Shown here: positions 34,573 through 45,957 of the stretch, one piece after another | Layout of the letters: the number at the start of each line of letters is the position of its first letter | Position numbering within the stretch: the stretch's first letter is position 1 | The notes under the pieces: model-generated | The model's input: only the letters and a program-made list of their open reading frames with translations | Databases searched by the model: none | What the model was told of the DNA's origin: nothing | Program-made: the position numbers and the translations under genes | DNA from: Boletus sp. NGJ | Taxonomy: Eukaryota; Basidiomycota; Agaricomycetes; Boletales; Boletaceae | Reading direction: 5' to 3' | Length of the DNA stretch: 64,000 bases | Assembly: GCA_019096195.1 (NCBI GenBank) | Contig: JAGTXK010000229.1 | Span: 434,001 to 498,000, forward strand

Positions 34573-37324
34573 ATGTCCTGGCAGTCATGCGTCACTCTCT
34601 TATTATCAGCGACTGCCCTCTCCTCGTTCGCGTTTGCACAGTCCCAGTGCCCGCAACCTAGCTGGCCTCAGGCGTATCCCGGAATGCCCACTGGCGATTA
34701 CAGTCCGGAATGGCAGAACTGTGTGTGCTGATATGATATCCGTTACTCCTTCTCGCCGCACTCACGCCACGACGATGTTCTCGCAGACTTTCAGGTGACC
34801 CAGAGCCTTCCAAATGTGACATGGCCCCTTGCTCGGAACTGGGCCGGGAACATCCCCGTGCAGAGAGCAGATCATCCGAATGATACCCTGTTCTTTTGGG
34901 CGTTCGAGTCTTCGAACGGGTCGTTTACTGCGAACAGCAGTGAGCCTTGGGGAATCTGGCTTAATGGAGGGTGAGTTCATGTACCCGTATACCTTACACC
35001 GCTCATCGTCTTGCATAGTCCTGGCGCGTCGAGCCTCGCTGGACTCTTGTTCGAGGTCCGTCTTGCACTTCACCGGTAGCACAAATCCCGTCCGATCATC
35101 ATGTTGACGTTGCACCTCAGAACGGCCCTATTAACCTCCTAAGCAATTATTCAGCCGTCGAAAATCAGTACGCGTGGACCACTGTCGCTGATTGTTTGTG
35201 GCTTGATCAACCAGTGTACGTCGGGATTCTCGTCTTGTACTGGAAGATTCACGTGTTTTTATTAGTGGAACTGGGTACAGCACGGTCGACGCCGACGGAT
35301 CTGGTGAGTACATCGACTAGCTTTTACCCTTCATAATATAATTTCAAAACCCATTCAGTCGCCGATGAGGACCAGCTGGGGAATGATTTCGTGAGAACCA
35401 GTGTCGCACTGGTTTAGTGCTATGCTAAAACATGGACATGGACAGATGAGCTTCCTGGCCAACTTCGTAAAAGTATTTCCGAACCTTGCCACGCGACCCC
35501 TGGTTATCATGGGTGAGAGTTACGCTGGGACGTACATAGTAAGTGTTTTACTGTCAGGCAAGCTAACTGGTCTGTGTAACATCACCAAAGCCATACATCG
35601 CCAAAGCCTACTTTGAAATGGAGAAACCTCCCGTCAATCTCACGGGAATTTCCATTGGAGATGGAACCATAGCGTCATTCGAGATATATGCTCAGGTGCC
35701 TGTGGTCACTGTGCTAGAAACATACCCGCAAATCATAGGGTATGATATCAAAGTGTTTGAGTACTTTCAAGAACAGTACGTGCGATGCGTGGGTGTATAT
35801 TCCAGGAATGCTCATGTTTCTGTTTAGGAGTGCACTCTGCGGGTACAATCTCACCCTCGAATACCCACAACCAGAACACTTTCCGACTCTAAACGCGCCA
35901 ATGCCCACTTCCCCTTCTGCATTAACCTCTGGAACGTATAGCGCGAAAGTCACCAAGGCCCGGTTCATGCTGGAGGCACAGGAACGGCTTGCCGCGAGGC
36001 TTGAAGAGAGAGACGGTGTTCCGTTAGACAACGGCCAGAACCTTCGCGCACGCGATGCATGGAAACGTGACCTGGCCGGTCGCCCGAATGGAACCATCGA
36101 CCCTTGGTATCAGTGTGACCTGTATACCGAAATGCTCGACTACGCCATCAATTTCACCTTTCCATGGTGTACGCTCCCACTTCTTTCCATTGTGTTTCCC
36201 TGTTCATTCCAGAACTACTGTCTTAGCATCGGGCCGCCTGTTCAGTTACTTCAATATCCCCGATGCGTTGAGCCCCGAAATGAGAATGGATGCAAGCGTC
36301 TTTCTCAATGGTTCGTCTGTGCATTATGGATGGACGGGTTGATGCTGATGCACATTCTCCCAGACGCACGCACGCGTGCTGCAATCCATGCGCCTACGAG
36401 CAAAGACTGGACACAACCCACCCCTTGCTCACCATTTGCACCTACTAATGATTCCAGTAAGTGGCTGTTGCTGAGCATTTACACTGGATTTACGCAAATT
36501 ATTCACAGCTAATCCGTTCGGCGACCCCAGTGAGCTCGGATCTCTCCTTTTAACGATATATTTTACTCACGATTGATGTTTTCCAGGCGTTGAGTGAGTG
36601 CTTGTCTCGATTGGCATAATTAGATACCTAAAAACGGTCAGACCAATGGCGTTCCTGACAGACCTTGCCACGAACATGACGGCTCATAACGTGTCGGTGG
36701 TCATATATTCCGGAAACGACGATTCCATCGTCCCACATTTTGGTTCTCAAGGTACGTCCCTTCCTTGGTCATCGTTATCGCAGCCTCCTAACTGCACATA
36801 CAGTTTGCATCCAAGTATGACCATCATTTCGCACATAACTGTCATGTGTCTTAGTTTATTATCTAGAACACCACGTTCGGTGAAATCCAGGGCTTTACAC
36901 GCAAGCCAGAAACACCATGGTACAACGATGCTGGTGAGTTTGCTGGCATCGTCCACCAGGAGCGTGGTTGGAAATACATCCTCGTTGCTCATGCTGGACA
37001 TCTCCTTGGGTATAACAATCCCATCTCCGTGAGGGACTGATTCTTTCCACACTTGCTTTTCCTAACACTCCCACTCAGGCCCTCACTCTCGTCCGAGAGT
37101 TCGTTTTTGGTAACAACCAAGCTGGACTGGTGACCAACACTAGCTCAGGAACGGTCAGCGTTGTTGGAGGCGAGGTGTCCTCCCTCGGGAACGAGATCAT
37201 GACTGGTCAAGCGGGCATCTATTACGGGCAAGCCACGACCGCATCTACTTATTTCTTCCCATCGGCGACTGTCGAGGCTTGGGACAGCTATATGGCCACT
37301 GCTACCGCGATTTCCGGGAATTAG
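34573..37324 (+). CDS. secreted serine carboxypeptidase, family S10, 17 exons
   Basis: The enzyme removes C-terminal residues from peptides, in the vacuole or outside the cell. Exons: 34573-34720, 34787-34970, 35019-35055, 35121-35215, 35266-35303, 35359-35390, 35446-35538, 35591-35775, 35828-36168, 36227-36310, 36364-36456, 36509-36529, 36587-36593, 36642-36751, 36804-36814, 36867-37028 and 37079-37324. All introns are GT-AG, 48-66 bp. The joined length is 1887 nt, 628 aa. A signal peptide covers about residues 1-22 (cut after AFA). Motifs: NGGPGASSLAG, GESYAGTY (Ser203), YSGNDDSIVPH (Asp480), AGHLLGYNNP (His538). Exons of 21, 7 and 11 nt are needed to keep the frame through DPSVEP and SQVCIQNTTF. 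No stop interrupts the model. It is the only intact host gene in the window; two partial copies lie nearby. Confidence 0.9.
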
Positions 37325-38329
37325 ACATGTTCTGTACTGAGTCAACGTTTTGACTTGGGAAGCGCACTAGCGATTGTATTCAACACATTGTAAATTCAGT
37401 GTGGATGATGGTCATCCTCTCGGATGTTCTCCCGGTCTAGCTGCTAGTGTCTGTCCCTTTTGTATTGGATGTGGCAAGATGAAACCGACGTCGTTCACGA
37501 CGCTAACTTATGATGGCCTGCCTTTTTTCATATGTTCTGTCGAGTCAAGGGCATTTCTTTGATTTAGCGATGCCAACCACCAAGATGATATTTTCCGCTT
37601 CTCGGATAACAGCTACATGAACTCGGCGGTAGTGCGTGGTCTTATAAGAGCCTGGTGAGGATCAGTCAGGACTGGCTTTGCAGTGACCACCGTAAACTTC
37701 TGAGAATTGAACGATGCTGGCATTAATATTTCTGTTGACTTGATTCTCGCAAATAGTTCTTGAATACCGAGAGGCATCGACCAAAGCCATGGAACTTGAC
37801 CGCTACCACGCAGCAATTAAAGGGGGTTACCATCCCATGAATAGCACTACATGCATGCGTGCGAGGGCGTGATCAATGTATGTGCTTCGGTTGGTCGTGA
37901 TGAGTCAATAACCCCACTTGCTTGATGATATGATTGTCTTCCAGTTCAGCATATCCATATCTGAAGTAAAAGGTATAGTGGGCAAAGTCTTGGAAACCAG
38001 TAGAGACGAGAGATTCGGGTGCTGGCAGTATGTTCACAACATTTGGCTGCACAGTGTCAGCTGCCAGCTCAAATTCGATGATGAGTTACATGCACATACT
38101 ATTTGGAACCAGAAACATCACCAGCAGTCTTAAAGCTTGGTTTGGCATTATATGAGATTACATTGCTAAGATTTAATTTTTGACATGCCTTTGTAATGCT
38201 TTCCAATGTCATGTAAAGTCATGTCATGCTTTGAGTGGGCTAGTGATGAATGGACAACTCAATCAGGAATTCTAGGGTGGGTCGTGATCACTAGACTTCG
38301 TGATCTGAAACTGTTTAGCCACAGTCTGT
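37325..38329. other. intergenic, no recognised gene
   Basis: This is the 3' flank of the S10 gene followed by sequence with no supported frame. A TG/CG alternating patch (ACATGCATGCGTGCG) lies at about 37850. No element ends were recognised. Confidence 0.5.
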
Positions 38330-38857
38330 GTGTGCTTGGGAGTCGTGACCGGTCAAGATTCGATAAGATGGACCCTCAGAGCCACGGGTAACTGACACTG
38401 GCAGCTACACTTAAAGGACCGCACGACAACACGTACTCTTCACCATCTTTTATCCATCTGCCATGCCTTGGCCATCATGTGTCGCTCTTCTGTTATCAGC
38501 GACTGCCCTCTCCTCATTGACATTCACACAGGCCCAGGTCACACAGGATAGTTGGCCTCAGGTGTATCCCAGAATGCCAACCGGTGATTACAATCCGGAA
38601 TGGCAGAAGTGTGTGTGCTGATATGACATGTACCATTTACACTATGACGATGTTCTCGCAGACTTTCAGGTGACCCAGAGCCTTCCAAATGTGACATGGC
38701 CCCTTGCTCGGAACTGGGCCGGGAACATCCCTGTGCAGAGAGCGGGTCACCCGAATGATACCCTGTTCTTTTGGGTGTTCGAGTCCTCGAATGAGTCATT
38801 TACCACGAACAGTAGTGAGCCTTGGGGAATCTGGCTTAATGGAGGGTGCGCTTATAG
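38330..38857 (+). pseudogene. 5' fragment of a duplicated S10 carboxypeptidase gene
   Basis: It repeats the promoter and first two exons of the gene at 34573. The ATG is at 38463, giving MPWPSCVALLLSATALSS as signal peptide, then PTGDYNPEWQK, the first intron with the same GTGTGTGCTGATATGA donor region, and exon 2 to GIWLNGG at 38857, where the match ends at the position of intron 2. Catalytic exons are absent. Changes keep exon 2 open, so loss of the rest came before much decay. It is a direct-orientation copy about 3.9 kb from the whole gene. Confidence 0.9.
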
Positions 38858-39116
38858 ACCCGCATCAGGAATTTGACACCCTAGTTAACTGTGCTTGTCT
38901 AACCTTTTTCATGCTTCTTCACCTTTTCAACCCTTGACTCTATTGCAACTTCTCTTAAAAAGCACTCAAGTAAACTAAGCATGGAAAAAAGAATCCGAGT
39001 AAGTGCATTACAATTCAACAAGTATGATACATGTACAAGGTCGAAAAAGCACAGGAAAAAGAGTCTGAGCAAGCGCATTACAATTCAATAAGTATGATGT
39101 GACCTGTCGGTGTAGA
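38858..39116 (+). repeat. imperfect tandem repeat next to the SF3B1 relic
   Basis: A unit of about 68 bp occurs twice. The blocks at 38980-39030 and 39048-39098 both contain GCATTACAATTCAA and AAGTATGAT. The unit has no coding sense. It lies directly at the broken edge of the SF3B1 pseudogene. Confidence 0.5.
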
Positions 39117-40680
39117 TGGCTACCGAGCCAAAGAGGTTTGAGCACCTTGTTGAACGACTCAATACTGTGAGGTACTGCAGCTTCGGCCAAGGCAGCAAGA
39201 CCAATGGCTGTCATGGTTCACACTTTCTGCTGCTTGTCCATGAGTTCATGGGCGATACAGTTCACGAGGTTTCGCAAATGAGGAAGTGCGGCACAGCCCA
39301 TCATGATGGCAATCTGTTGAACTATTCAAATGCCGGTGTGATGTGCCTGCCACGATTTTTTGCTGCGGCAGACGGCCTTGAGGAAGGGAAGTAGCGAAGG
39401 GACACCAAGGGCAGATGTGACGACGGAGAATGCACAGGCAGTCGTATTGTGAATGTATTCATCAGCATGATCAATATCAGGATGCATGGAGATCATGTGG
39501 GCAAGACCAGCCGCTTTTGAGCGCCCTTCGATGCAAGCATAGTAATCCTCGTCGATAAGTAGTGGTTCAATGACAAGTAGAATCTTGTGCACATAAGGGT
39601 AAACAAGGTCATCAAGTTTGTACAAGACATGGTCAATGACCCTGACCAGCAGATGTAATTCTTGATCTTCCAATGTGCATTCCATGAGTAGTGGGAGAAT
39701 TTTGTCAAAGAGTGGACCAGTGCCAAACTCACGAGCTTTGTCTGTGATTTGATGAAGGGTGGTCTTTTGGACAGGTGGAGTGCCATTTTTAATCTTGAGG
39801 AGAAGCCACATGATCTTGTGTTCTTTCATTTCATCTACCAAAAGCTTAGTCTTGTCCTCCTCTTTCAGAATCTTTGCGAAATACTGGGCGTCCTCCGGCT
39901 TGAAGAAGGCAGGGTTGCCAACTCCTGGAATTTCAGTAGGTAATTCAGGCGTGAGACCCACAGCTGCTGCAATGCCAGCAGCGTCAGATAACTCTTGCAT
40001 GTGGAAATTCCCAGCTTTGGTAACAGGTATCGCCATCAACTTGCGGGGGGCAACCCTTGGCGCATAGCCTGGCGGAGGAGTAACAATGACGTACCCTGTG
40101 GCTGGTAGAATGGCGTCCAGTTCTTCATCCATAAGGTAGCGATTGTGCTTGTCCTCGTGCATGATACCCGGCATGTTCATGATAATCTGTGTCATAGGTG
40201 CATTGGGAATGATAGTAGCTTGGATTCAACGCGAGCATTTGGGAGTGTCAGCGACAGAAGTAGCATTCTCTGTAGGCGCAGCATCCCAGCGAGACCGCCG
40301 AAGATGCAGATGGCTCTTCTTTCGCCTCCGTCCTATTAGGATCCACGTTCTCATCTGTGGAGTCCGGTATGTCCCATCTCTGTTTGCATTTTGCTCCTGC
40401 TGCTTCCCGGTCCCGATCCCTAGACTCGGCTGGCAGCAGCGAGCTCCATAGCGATGTCTTGAAGCTCAGAAGTTGGAGGCGTCTTGCCAAAGTCCATTTT
40501 TATCTTTCCCTCCTCCCTCTCTCGTCTGTCCTTCTCCTCAGTTGCCTTCTGCACATGTGCCTCCTCCTGCTCCAAACGAGCCAACCTCATTGCATTCTTG
40601 TACCCTCCCTCCACCTCTGTACCTTCCTCTGCATGTCTGAATCCATCTGCACTTTCTCGTGCGACTCAGTTGAAGTGATG
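39117..40680 (-). pseudogene. SF3B1 (splicing factor 3B subunit 1) pseudogene, N-terminal part
   Basis: SF3B1 is the HEAT-repeat core of the U2 snRNP SF3b complex. Minus-strand blocks in order: YKNAMRLARLEQEEAHVQKA (40610), KQRWDIPDSTDENVDPNRTE (40372), RSRWDAAP in another frame (40290), [20 protein letters not shown] (40195), [20 protein letters not shown] (39800), [20 protein letters not shown] (39690), [20 protein letters not shown] (39600), [20 protein letters not shown] (39410), [20 protein letters not shown] (39323) and [13 protein letters not shown] (39208), ending at LKPLWLG (39120). The HEAT C-terminus is lost. Two TGA stops replace Arg codons (after HTGI, and before TMTAIG), one replaces Trp before [10 protein letters not shown], and one frameshift lies near 40300. 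It is intronless here. Confidence 0.92.
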
Positions 40681-41132
40681 ATTAGGGTATGCAATCAAAG
40701 AGATAGAGGTGGGAGTGTGCTGTGGAGAAGCTCCTGAGAACGTTCTCTGTGTCCCATGGCTGATCTGTGGTCAAGAGTGAGAGAAATGTGAAGTGGGCGT
40801 TCTCTTACTCATGCTTGTAGATTTTGATGCCAGTGAGCAGAGTGGGAAGGTGCTGGAGCTCAGTGATGGTCCGCATCAAGACTCCAATTCATAGACAATA
40901 GGAGGCATTATCACCATACTGGTACGTCACTGAAAACAGGACGGGTAATGGACCGCATAGGTGAGGGGAGGAAAGGAGAGGGTGGACAGATGCTGAGGAT
41001 GCAGGTGATCGAGGTGAGCTTCACACACGGTTCTCCTTGGTCGACACTCGAATGAGGATTCTGCAGTCTGGATCATTGGCCATGTTTTGAGCGGGTTTGG
41101 GGCCTCACATTGGAGAATGGTCTCCATCATGA
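40681..41132. other. no recognised gene
   Basis: This stretch lies between the SF3B1 relic and the end of the Plavaka transposase. It should contain the 3' terminus of the Plavaka element, but no inverted repeat partner was found by eye. Confidence 0.4.
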
Positions 41133-44100
41133 TTAGCTAGTGAGCTCAAATACATGATGGTCAACATATTTGTTCACATAGAATGCATGGAACGCATCGT
41201 AGGAATTGTGTGGCTTGATGTACTGGGAGATGTGGCTAGTGCCGTATATTGGAATAAGGTGGGCTGCGCGGTAAATAGCATTGATATGAATAATGGCAAA
41301 ATTGGGAGAACGGTTGTGGAGGTAGCTTGGCTGAACGATCCACATCCCAGTATCCTCATCAGGCGAATCGTCCACTTTGTCGAACCAGCGAACAACAGCA
41401 CAGGGATAATGAATCTCACTAGTGTCGGTGAATGAGAAAAAGGCATGGACACGGGCTATGTCAAATGCTCACATCCCAGTGCTCTCTTGATTGCCTGAGT
41501 TTGTAGTAACAAAAATGCAGTCCTTTCGAGGACCCTCATTTCTCCACCGCAGTGTGGACTGTATGAATTCTGTCTGCATTCCACCAATGCCGCTCAGGTC
41601 ACTTGGTGCATAGAATCTTGAGCATGCCGAGTTAAACACATGTATGGAGCTGTTGAACCAAGGGCATTCTGAGAGTGGAATTTCGGATGTGTCACACGGA
41701 TCATCTGGAAAGTGTTGTTCAAAGAGAAAACGGTGGGTCAAGTTGACCAAATTCGGGATATGGAGCTCCTCTGCGAGTGTGATTAGCGTACGTGGTCCTT
41801 GGCGCTCTAAAGTGTTGTTTAGGGTGTTGATTTAGGTAGATAGTTAATGATTAGCACCTACGTGGGTTTCGTGCAAGCTTCACATGAACAGAGAGATCAG
41901 TGGCCGCATTATCTGGTACTGAGATATCATTGTCTCCTAGAATACTTGCGGTACACGGTGTTTCTGAATCATGACCGTTTGTTCTGTCATTCTCAGCACT
42001 GCGAGTGCTCTCACATATGCTGGCACTTTGTGCTAAACAAATGAAAGTACTGAGTAGGGTATAAGTGGCGGGATTATAAACAAACCTAGCGCATTAATGG
42101 CGGAGGAAAGACAAGTTCCGTCTAACATGTTTTGAGCCTTGAAGTCGATACGAGCAGCAGCTATCTTGTTGAGCTGTTGGTTGGTCAAAAGCATCTGACT
42201 GAGGGGTTGATATTTGCTTGATTGGCGCCATGGTTCTTTGACCACTTTGATGTGTTTGTTTTCAGTTATCGACGAACACAAACCATTTGGAGCACCAAAA
42301 AGACGAATGAGATGTGGGTAATGCTTTGCTGCATGTTGACGTGGTAGTGAGAATGTAGAGACCACAGGATTGTTCCCCTCTATGAATATTGTGTGGTAGT
42401 GGTGAAACTGTGCTAGCACTGACTCAATCTTCTCCAGTGCTGACTTGGAGATGACATGGCAGCGGACAAGATAACAGAGTTCCAGAAAACTGTGCAGTGT
42501 GCACACCATCTCGGAGGGCACAAAACCCTCAATTGCTGGAATATATACCTGGAAATTCGAAACTAACTGAGTATTGGGAGGTGACTACAATGGCAAGCAT
42601 GCATACCTTCATAAGCGCTTTTGAGTCATCACCGGTCCACTGCTTGAAACCCCGTCCTTGAGGGAAGCGATGAAGCCCTGTGAATGGTGCAACAGCTGCT
42701 ATTCTACTAGGACTGTGTCAGTATGAGATTGCTGTAAAATCAGATGACTATACCTTCTATCGATCTCATCCAAGATCTGGGCAGCGGTTCTGTTTGAGTG
42801 ATGAGCTTTGATGTATGCTGTAACCCACTCAACCAAGTGATCCTTGAAGCATCCCTTGATGAGTTGGTGAAGGATGTCTGGTGCAATAAGCTGATGAATG
42901 TCTGCGCGGGGGAAATCGTTTGTGAACAGCTGCTGAAGGAGGCTGTTAGTAAAATTTATGTGATATAGTTCATAGCTTACCACAAGGTCACTGACGACAC
43001 CATACTCTTCCCACATAAGATCAAGTGAGATTGCTTGAAAGAGTGCCTCATCAAACACTTGAGTGCGGTCAATAGCATCTTCATCTAAACAGTCTTTTCA
43101 GGCCTGGCATCTGTGTGATCATAAAATGTTATGAGTCGAAATCAAAATCATAAATAGACAAAGTTACCGAGTGCACCACCCTCACACAATGCAAGCAAGG
43201 AGTACCTGCTCCTTGTAATCAGCAATATAGGGACCCAGACTGTATATTGTGTGGCGAAAATGCCCATCTCCATACTTGACGACTTCAGGGTTTGTCATTG
43301 CTGGCTTGAGTGAGCTGAGGATTGTAGATAGAGCGCTGTGGAATAGCTGTCGATGAAACTTCCGGAACTGGGGGTTTGAGGAATGTTCTTTTGTCACTAT
43401 ACATGCAAAACTTGTTTGTCACTGACGTCGATTCACTATACTTAACACCTACTTTTTGGGATTGCAAGGAAGGCGATCAGAACAAGCGCATCACGATGCG
43501 CACATTGGACATTGTTTCATACATTCCCAATGGACATGTAAAGTGGATAGTATTCATTGTTTCCAGTAGTGATAGACACCGTGGTCTTGTCACTCCCCAA
43601 GATAATTGGAACAAATGTGCTACCATGGGCACGCTGGTCTTCCGCAATGATATCCTACATTACTGTTTCTGAGTTAGTTGAACACAGTCAACGGAATAAT
43701 AATAAATTTTGAATACCGCTTGTTCCCATGCCCATTCTCCTGACATAAAGTCCTTGTAATGTCGTTCTTGGTCGTCTGTGGAATATTCTTTGAGTGGACA
43801 GAGGTCGATCTCACTTTCCAGGGATGAGTTTCCGAGAATCTGGTGGACAATAAGACGTGGATTGCGGTATGAAATGTCATATTTCTGGAACATCCACTCT
43901 GGTGGATCGATGGCAGGGACATCGCCCATATAGGAAGCTGATAAACATTGCCACTTGATGCTGTCTCCAAGCTTCATCGAATCTATAGTGCAATACAGCT
44001 GACAGTGGTTGACGAAAGGTGGCCGTGCACCATATGGATACAGTGAACTGGCCCATAGATCGAGGAGAGCATCTATTTTTGGTGCCGACATCTGGCATTT

Positions 44101-44742
44101 TGTATAGAGGAACTCGGCAGTTTCGAACTGAAGCTGGCTGTTATATGGAAACCAGCTCTGTGGATTATTGACCTGGACTGGTGGTGGTGCACCATTTTCG
44201 AGAAATTCTCCATGTTTGTCACATGGTTGCACTAAATATATATTAGGGGTGAAAGCAAAAAGTGGCAAAAACACTTACCAGTAAGTTTTGGATGATAGTG
44301 TCGATAGTACTTGTCACCCAACCCAAAAAACTGAATATTCTCATCAGGGTGATTATCTGGGGTGAACGGCGAAGGTGAGTGAGATGGCGGGGGTGTGAGC
44401 CTCTCCTGGTCCCAGCCATTCTCATCTTGGTCCCATGACCCACTTTCAGCAAGTGGATCAGAAATAGCAGGGCCTGGGGAGTGAGGGATAGGAGGGGTAG
44501 GAGTGCGAACAGTGGGGGGACTTGGTATTCGAGGAGCTGGGAATGGGGTTAATACTGGATGCACTGAACGAAGATGTGTTTTGCGGCCTCGTTCAGTTTT
44601 GAAAAATTGCAGACATCCTGGATGGCCACAGGGGATTTGAAGGATGCTATGGTCCTGAAAACTGGGCATTGGAGACCGGGTGGTGAAGTTGATAGTGAAG
44701 AGCATGTCAGAGGTGTGGACAGTGGTCTGGAGCAAATTATTC
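41133..44742 (-). pseudogene. Plavaka-type (CMC) transposase, copy B, better preserved
   Basis: It reads right to left. N-terminal C2H2 finger: CGHPGCLQFFKTERGRKTHL then RSVH (44640). Then a Pro-rich linker, WFPYNSQLQFETAEFLYTKC (44140), ALLDLWASSLYPYG, DFMSGEWAWEQA (43750), RQLFHSALSTILSSLKPAMT (43350), YSLGPYIADYKEQVLLACIV (43230), FTNDFPRADIHQLIAPDILH with QLIKGCFKDHL (42920-42850), SLPRQHAAKHYPHLIRLFGA (42340), SSITENKHIKVVKEPWRQSS (42270), MLDGTCLSSAINALG (42110) and a C-terminal FHAFYVNKYVDHHVFELTS (41170). Segments are separated by probable introns. A few frame changes remain (for instance around 43400-43670), so activity is unlikely but decay is modest compared with copy A. It presumably cut and pasted its own element. 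Confidence 0.85.
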
Positions 44743-45592
44743 ACTCCGAGTCAGGAAAATCTCTGCCAGTGGAGCTAGGGTTCGTATGGAGTGGTCCGAC
44801 CGCCCGAGTAGTACTATATCAAACTTTGCACCCAAGTGGATTTCTGTGAGCTCGGCGGTGTGTTAGGTCATACATTCTGCTCAGGGTTAAGTCATGAAAT
44901 ATAAATACCTTTTTTTTGTTTGCCACTTGCCCTTTTCTACTCGTACAACCCAGCATCCCTGCAACCTGCCATTCTTGCATCAATGGAAGGCAACACACCA
45001 GCACAGTTGCCATCCCTGCCTCGACATACCCACGCTTTGAATGCTAACAAGCACCTGGCTCAGATTCTTTTTGAATCGGGTTTGTTACAGAAGCAATGTA
45101 TGAAGGCACAAAAGGCAGAAGATGATTGACGCCTCAATGAGGCTAAGGTCAGCAAGGAGAAGGCGGCCACAGAGGGCCTCGAGCAACTGGAGTCGATGAA
45201 ACTTAATGCCAAGGCAAGGATGGCAGAGGCCCAGTCAAAGAAGTCAGAGGCCCCTCCCCACCCTCACCCTCGACCCTATTCAAGAAAAGGTAAGCAGAAA
45301 GCTGGTGGGATTGAGGAAGGAAAGAATGGAGCAGCACAAGAAGTAAGTACTTATCATATTTTGACCATGCGGCAGCTTTATGTTAAGCTGATTGAAGGCC
45401 TGCGGTCGTTCAGGTATTGAACCCAATTGCTTAGGCAACGCTGCAAAGACTCAGTGGGCACAGCCAACTGCCACCAAGCCAAAAGAGGGGGCAGCGCAAG
45501 AGGTAAGTGCCAATTTGGAGTCACTACCATGCAGCAGCCTCACCTTTTGAATAGAACGTATGTTAGATGGGCCATTCAGCACTCAACCAAAG
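44743..45592. other. unassigned; Lys/Glu-rich coding-like patch
   Basis: Plus-strand frame 44983-45129 (MEGNTPAQLPSLPRHTHALN), then the same frame past one TGA to about 45420, encodes a charged, coiled-coil-like stretch (KEKAATEGLEQLESMKLNAK) and a basic PRPYSRKGKQKAGG. Short tandem resemblance exists between 45290-45350 and 45480-45510 (GGCAGCGCAAGAGGTAAGT type). I do not recognise it; it may be an auxiliary transposon frame. The Plavaka copy B 5' end should also lie here. Confidence 0.35.
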
Positions 45593-45957
45593 TGAAACGA
45601 ACTTGGACATTTTCTCATTATTTAACATAGTTAGCTAACACTTAGACGATCCCACAAACGCCTTATGTAGTCACCATTATACCTAGACCTTACGTCTAGA
45701 CCACACGTCATACATTAGTCAGCCTACGTCATAACCCCATACCCATAGAACAGGCTAGACCCCACTACATCACTCTACGTCATAGAGAACATTCTAGTAG
45801 GTTCCACGACCGGCCCTAAGCTGGTCCGTGCACGATAGCCACAGGTATATAAGGTAGCGTACGAATACCTGTATCCTCTAGTTTTGGAATTCCTCTTTTC
45901 TCATTCGGATTACGCTCTTTCGCGTCCCGTGTGATATCGAGGCCTTTTTTCCTTTCA
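45593..45957 (+). repeat. Gypsy-1 5' LTR
   Basis: 365 bp, TGAAACGAACTTGG to TTTTTTCCTTTCA. A TATA-like GGTATATAAGG lies at about 45843-45853. It is nearly identical to 52449-52811, with a few transitions and two run-length differences. Confidence 0.95.
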
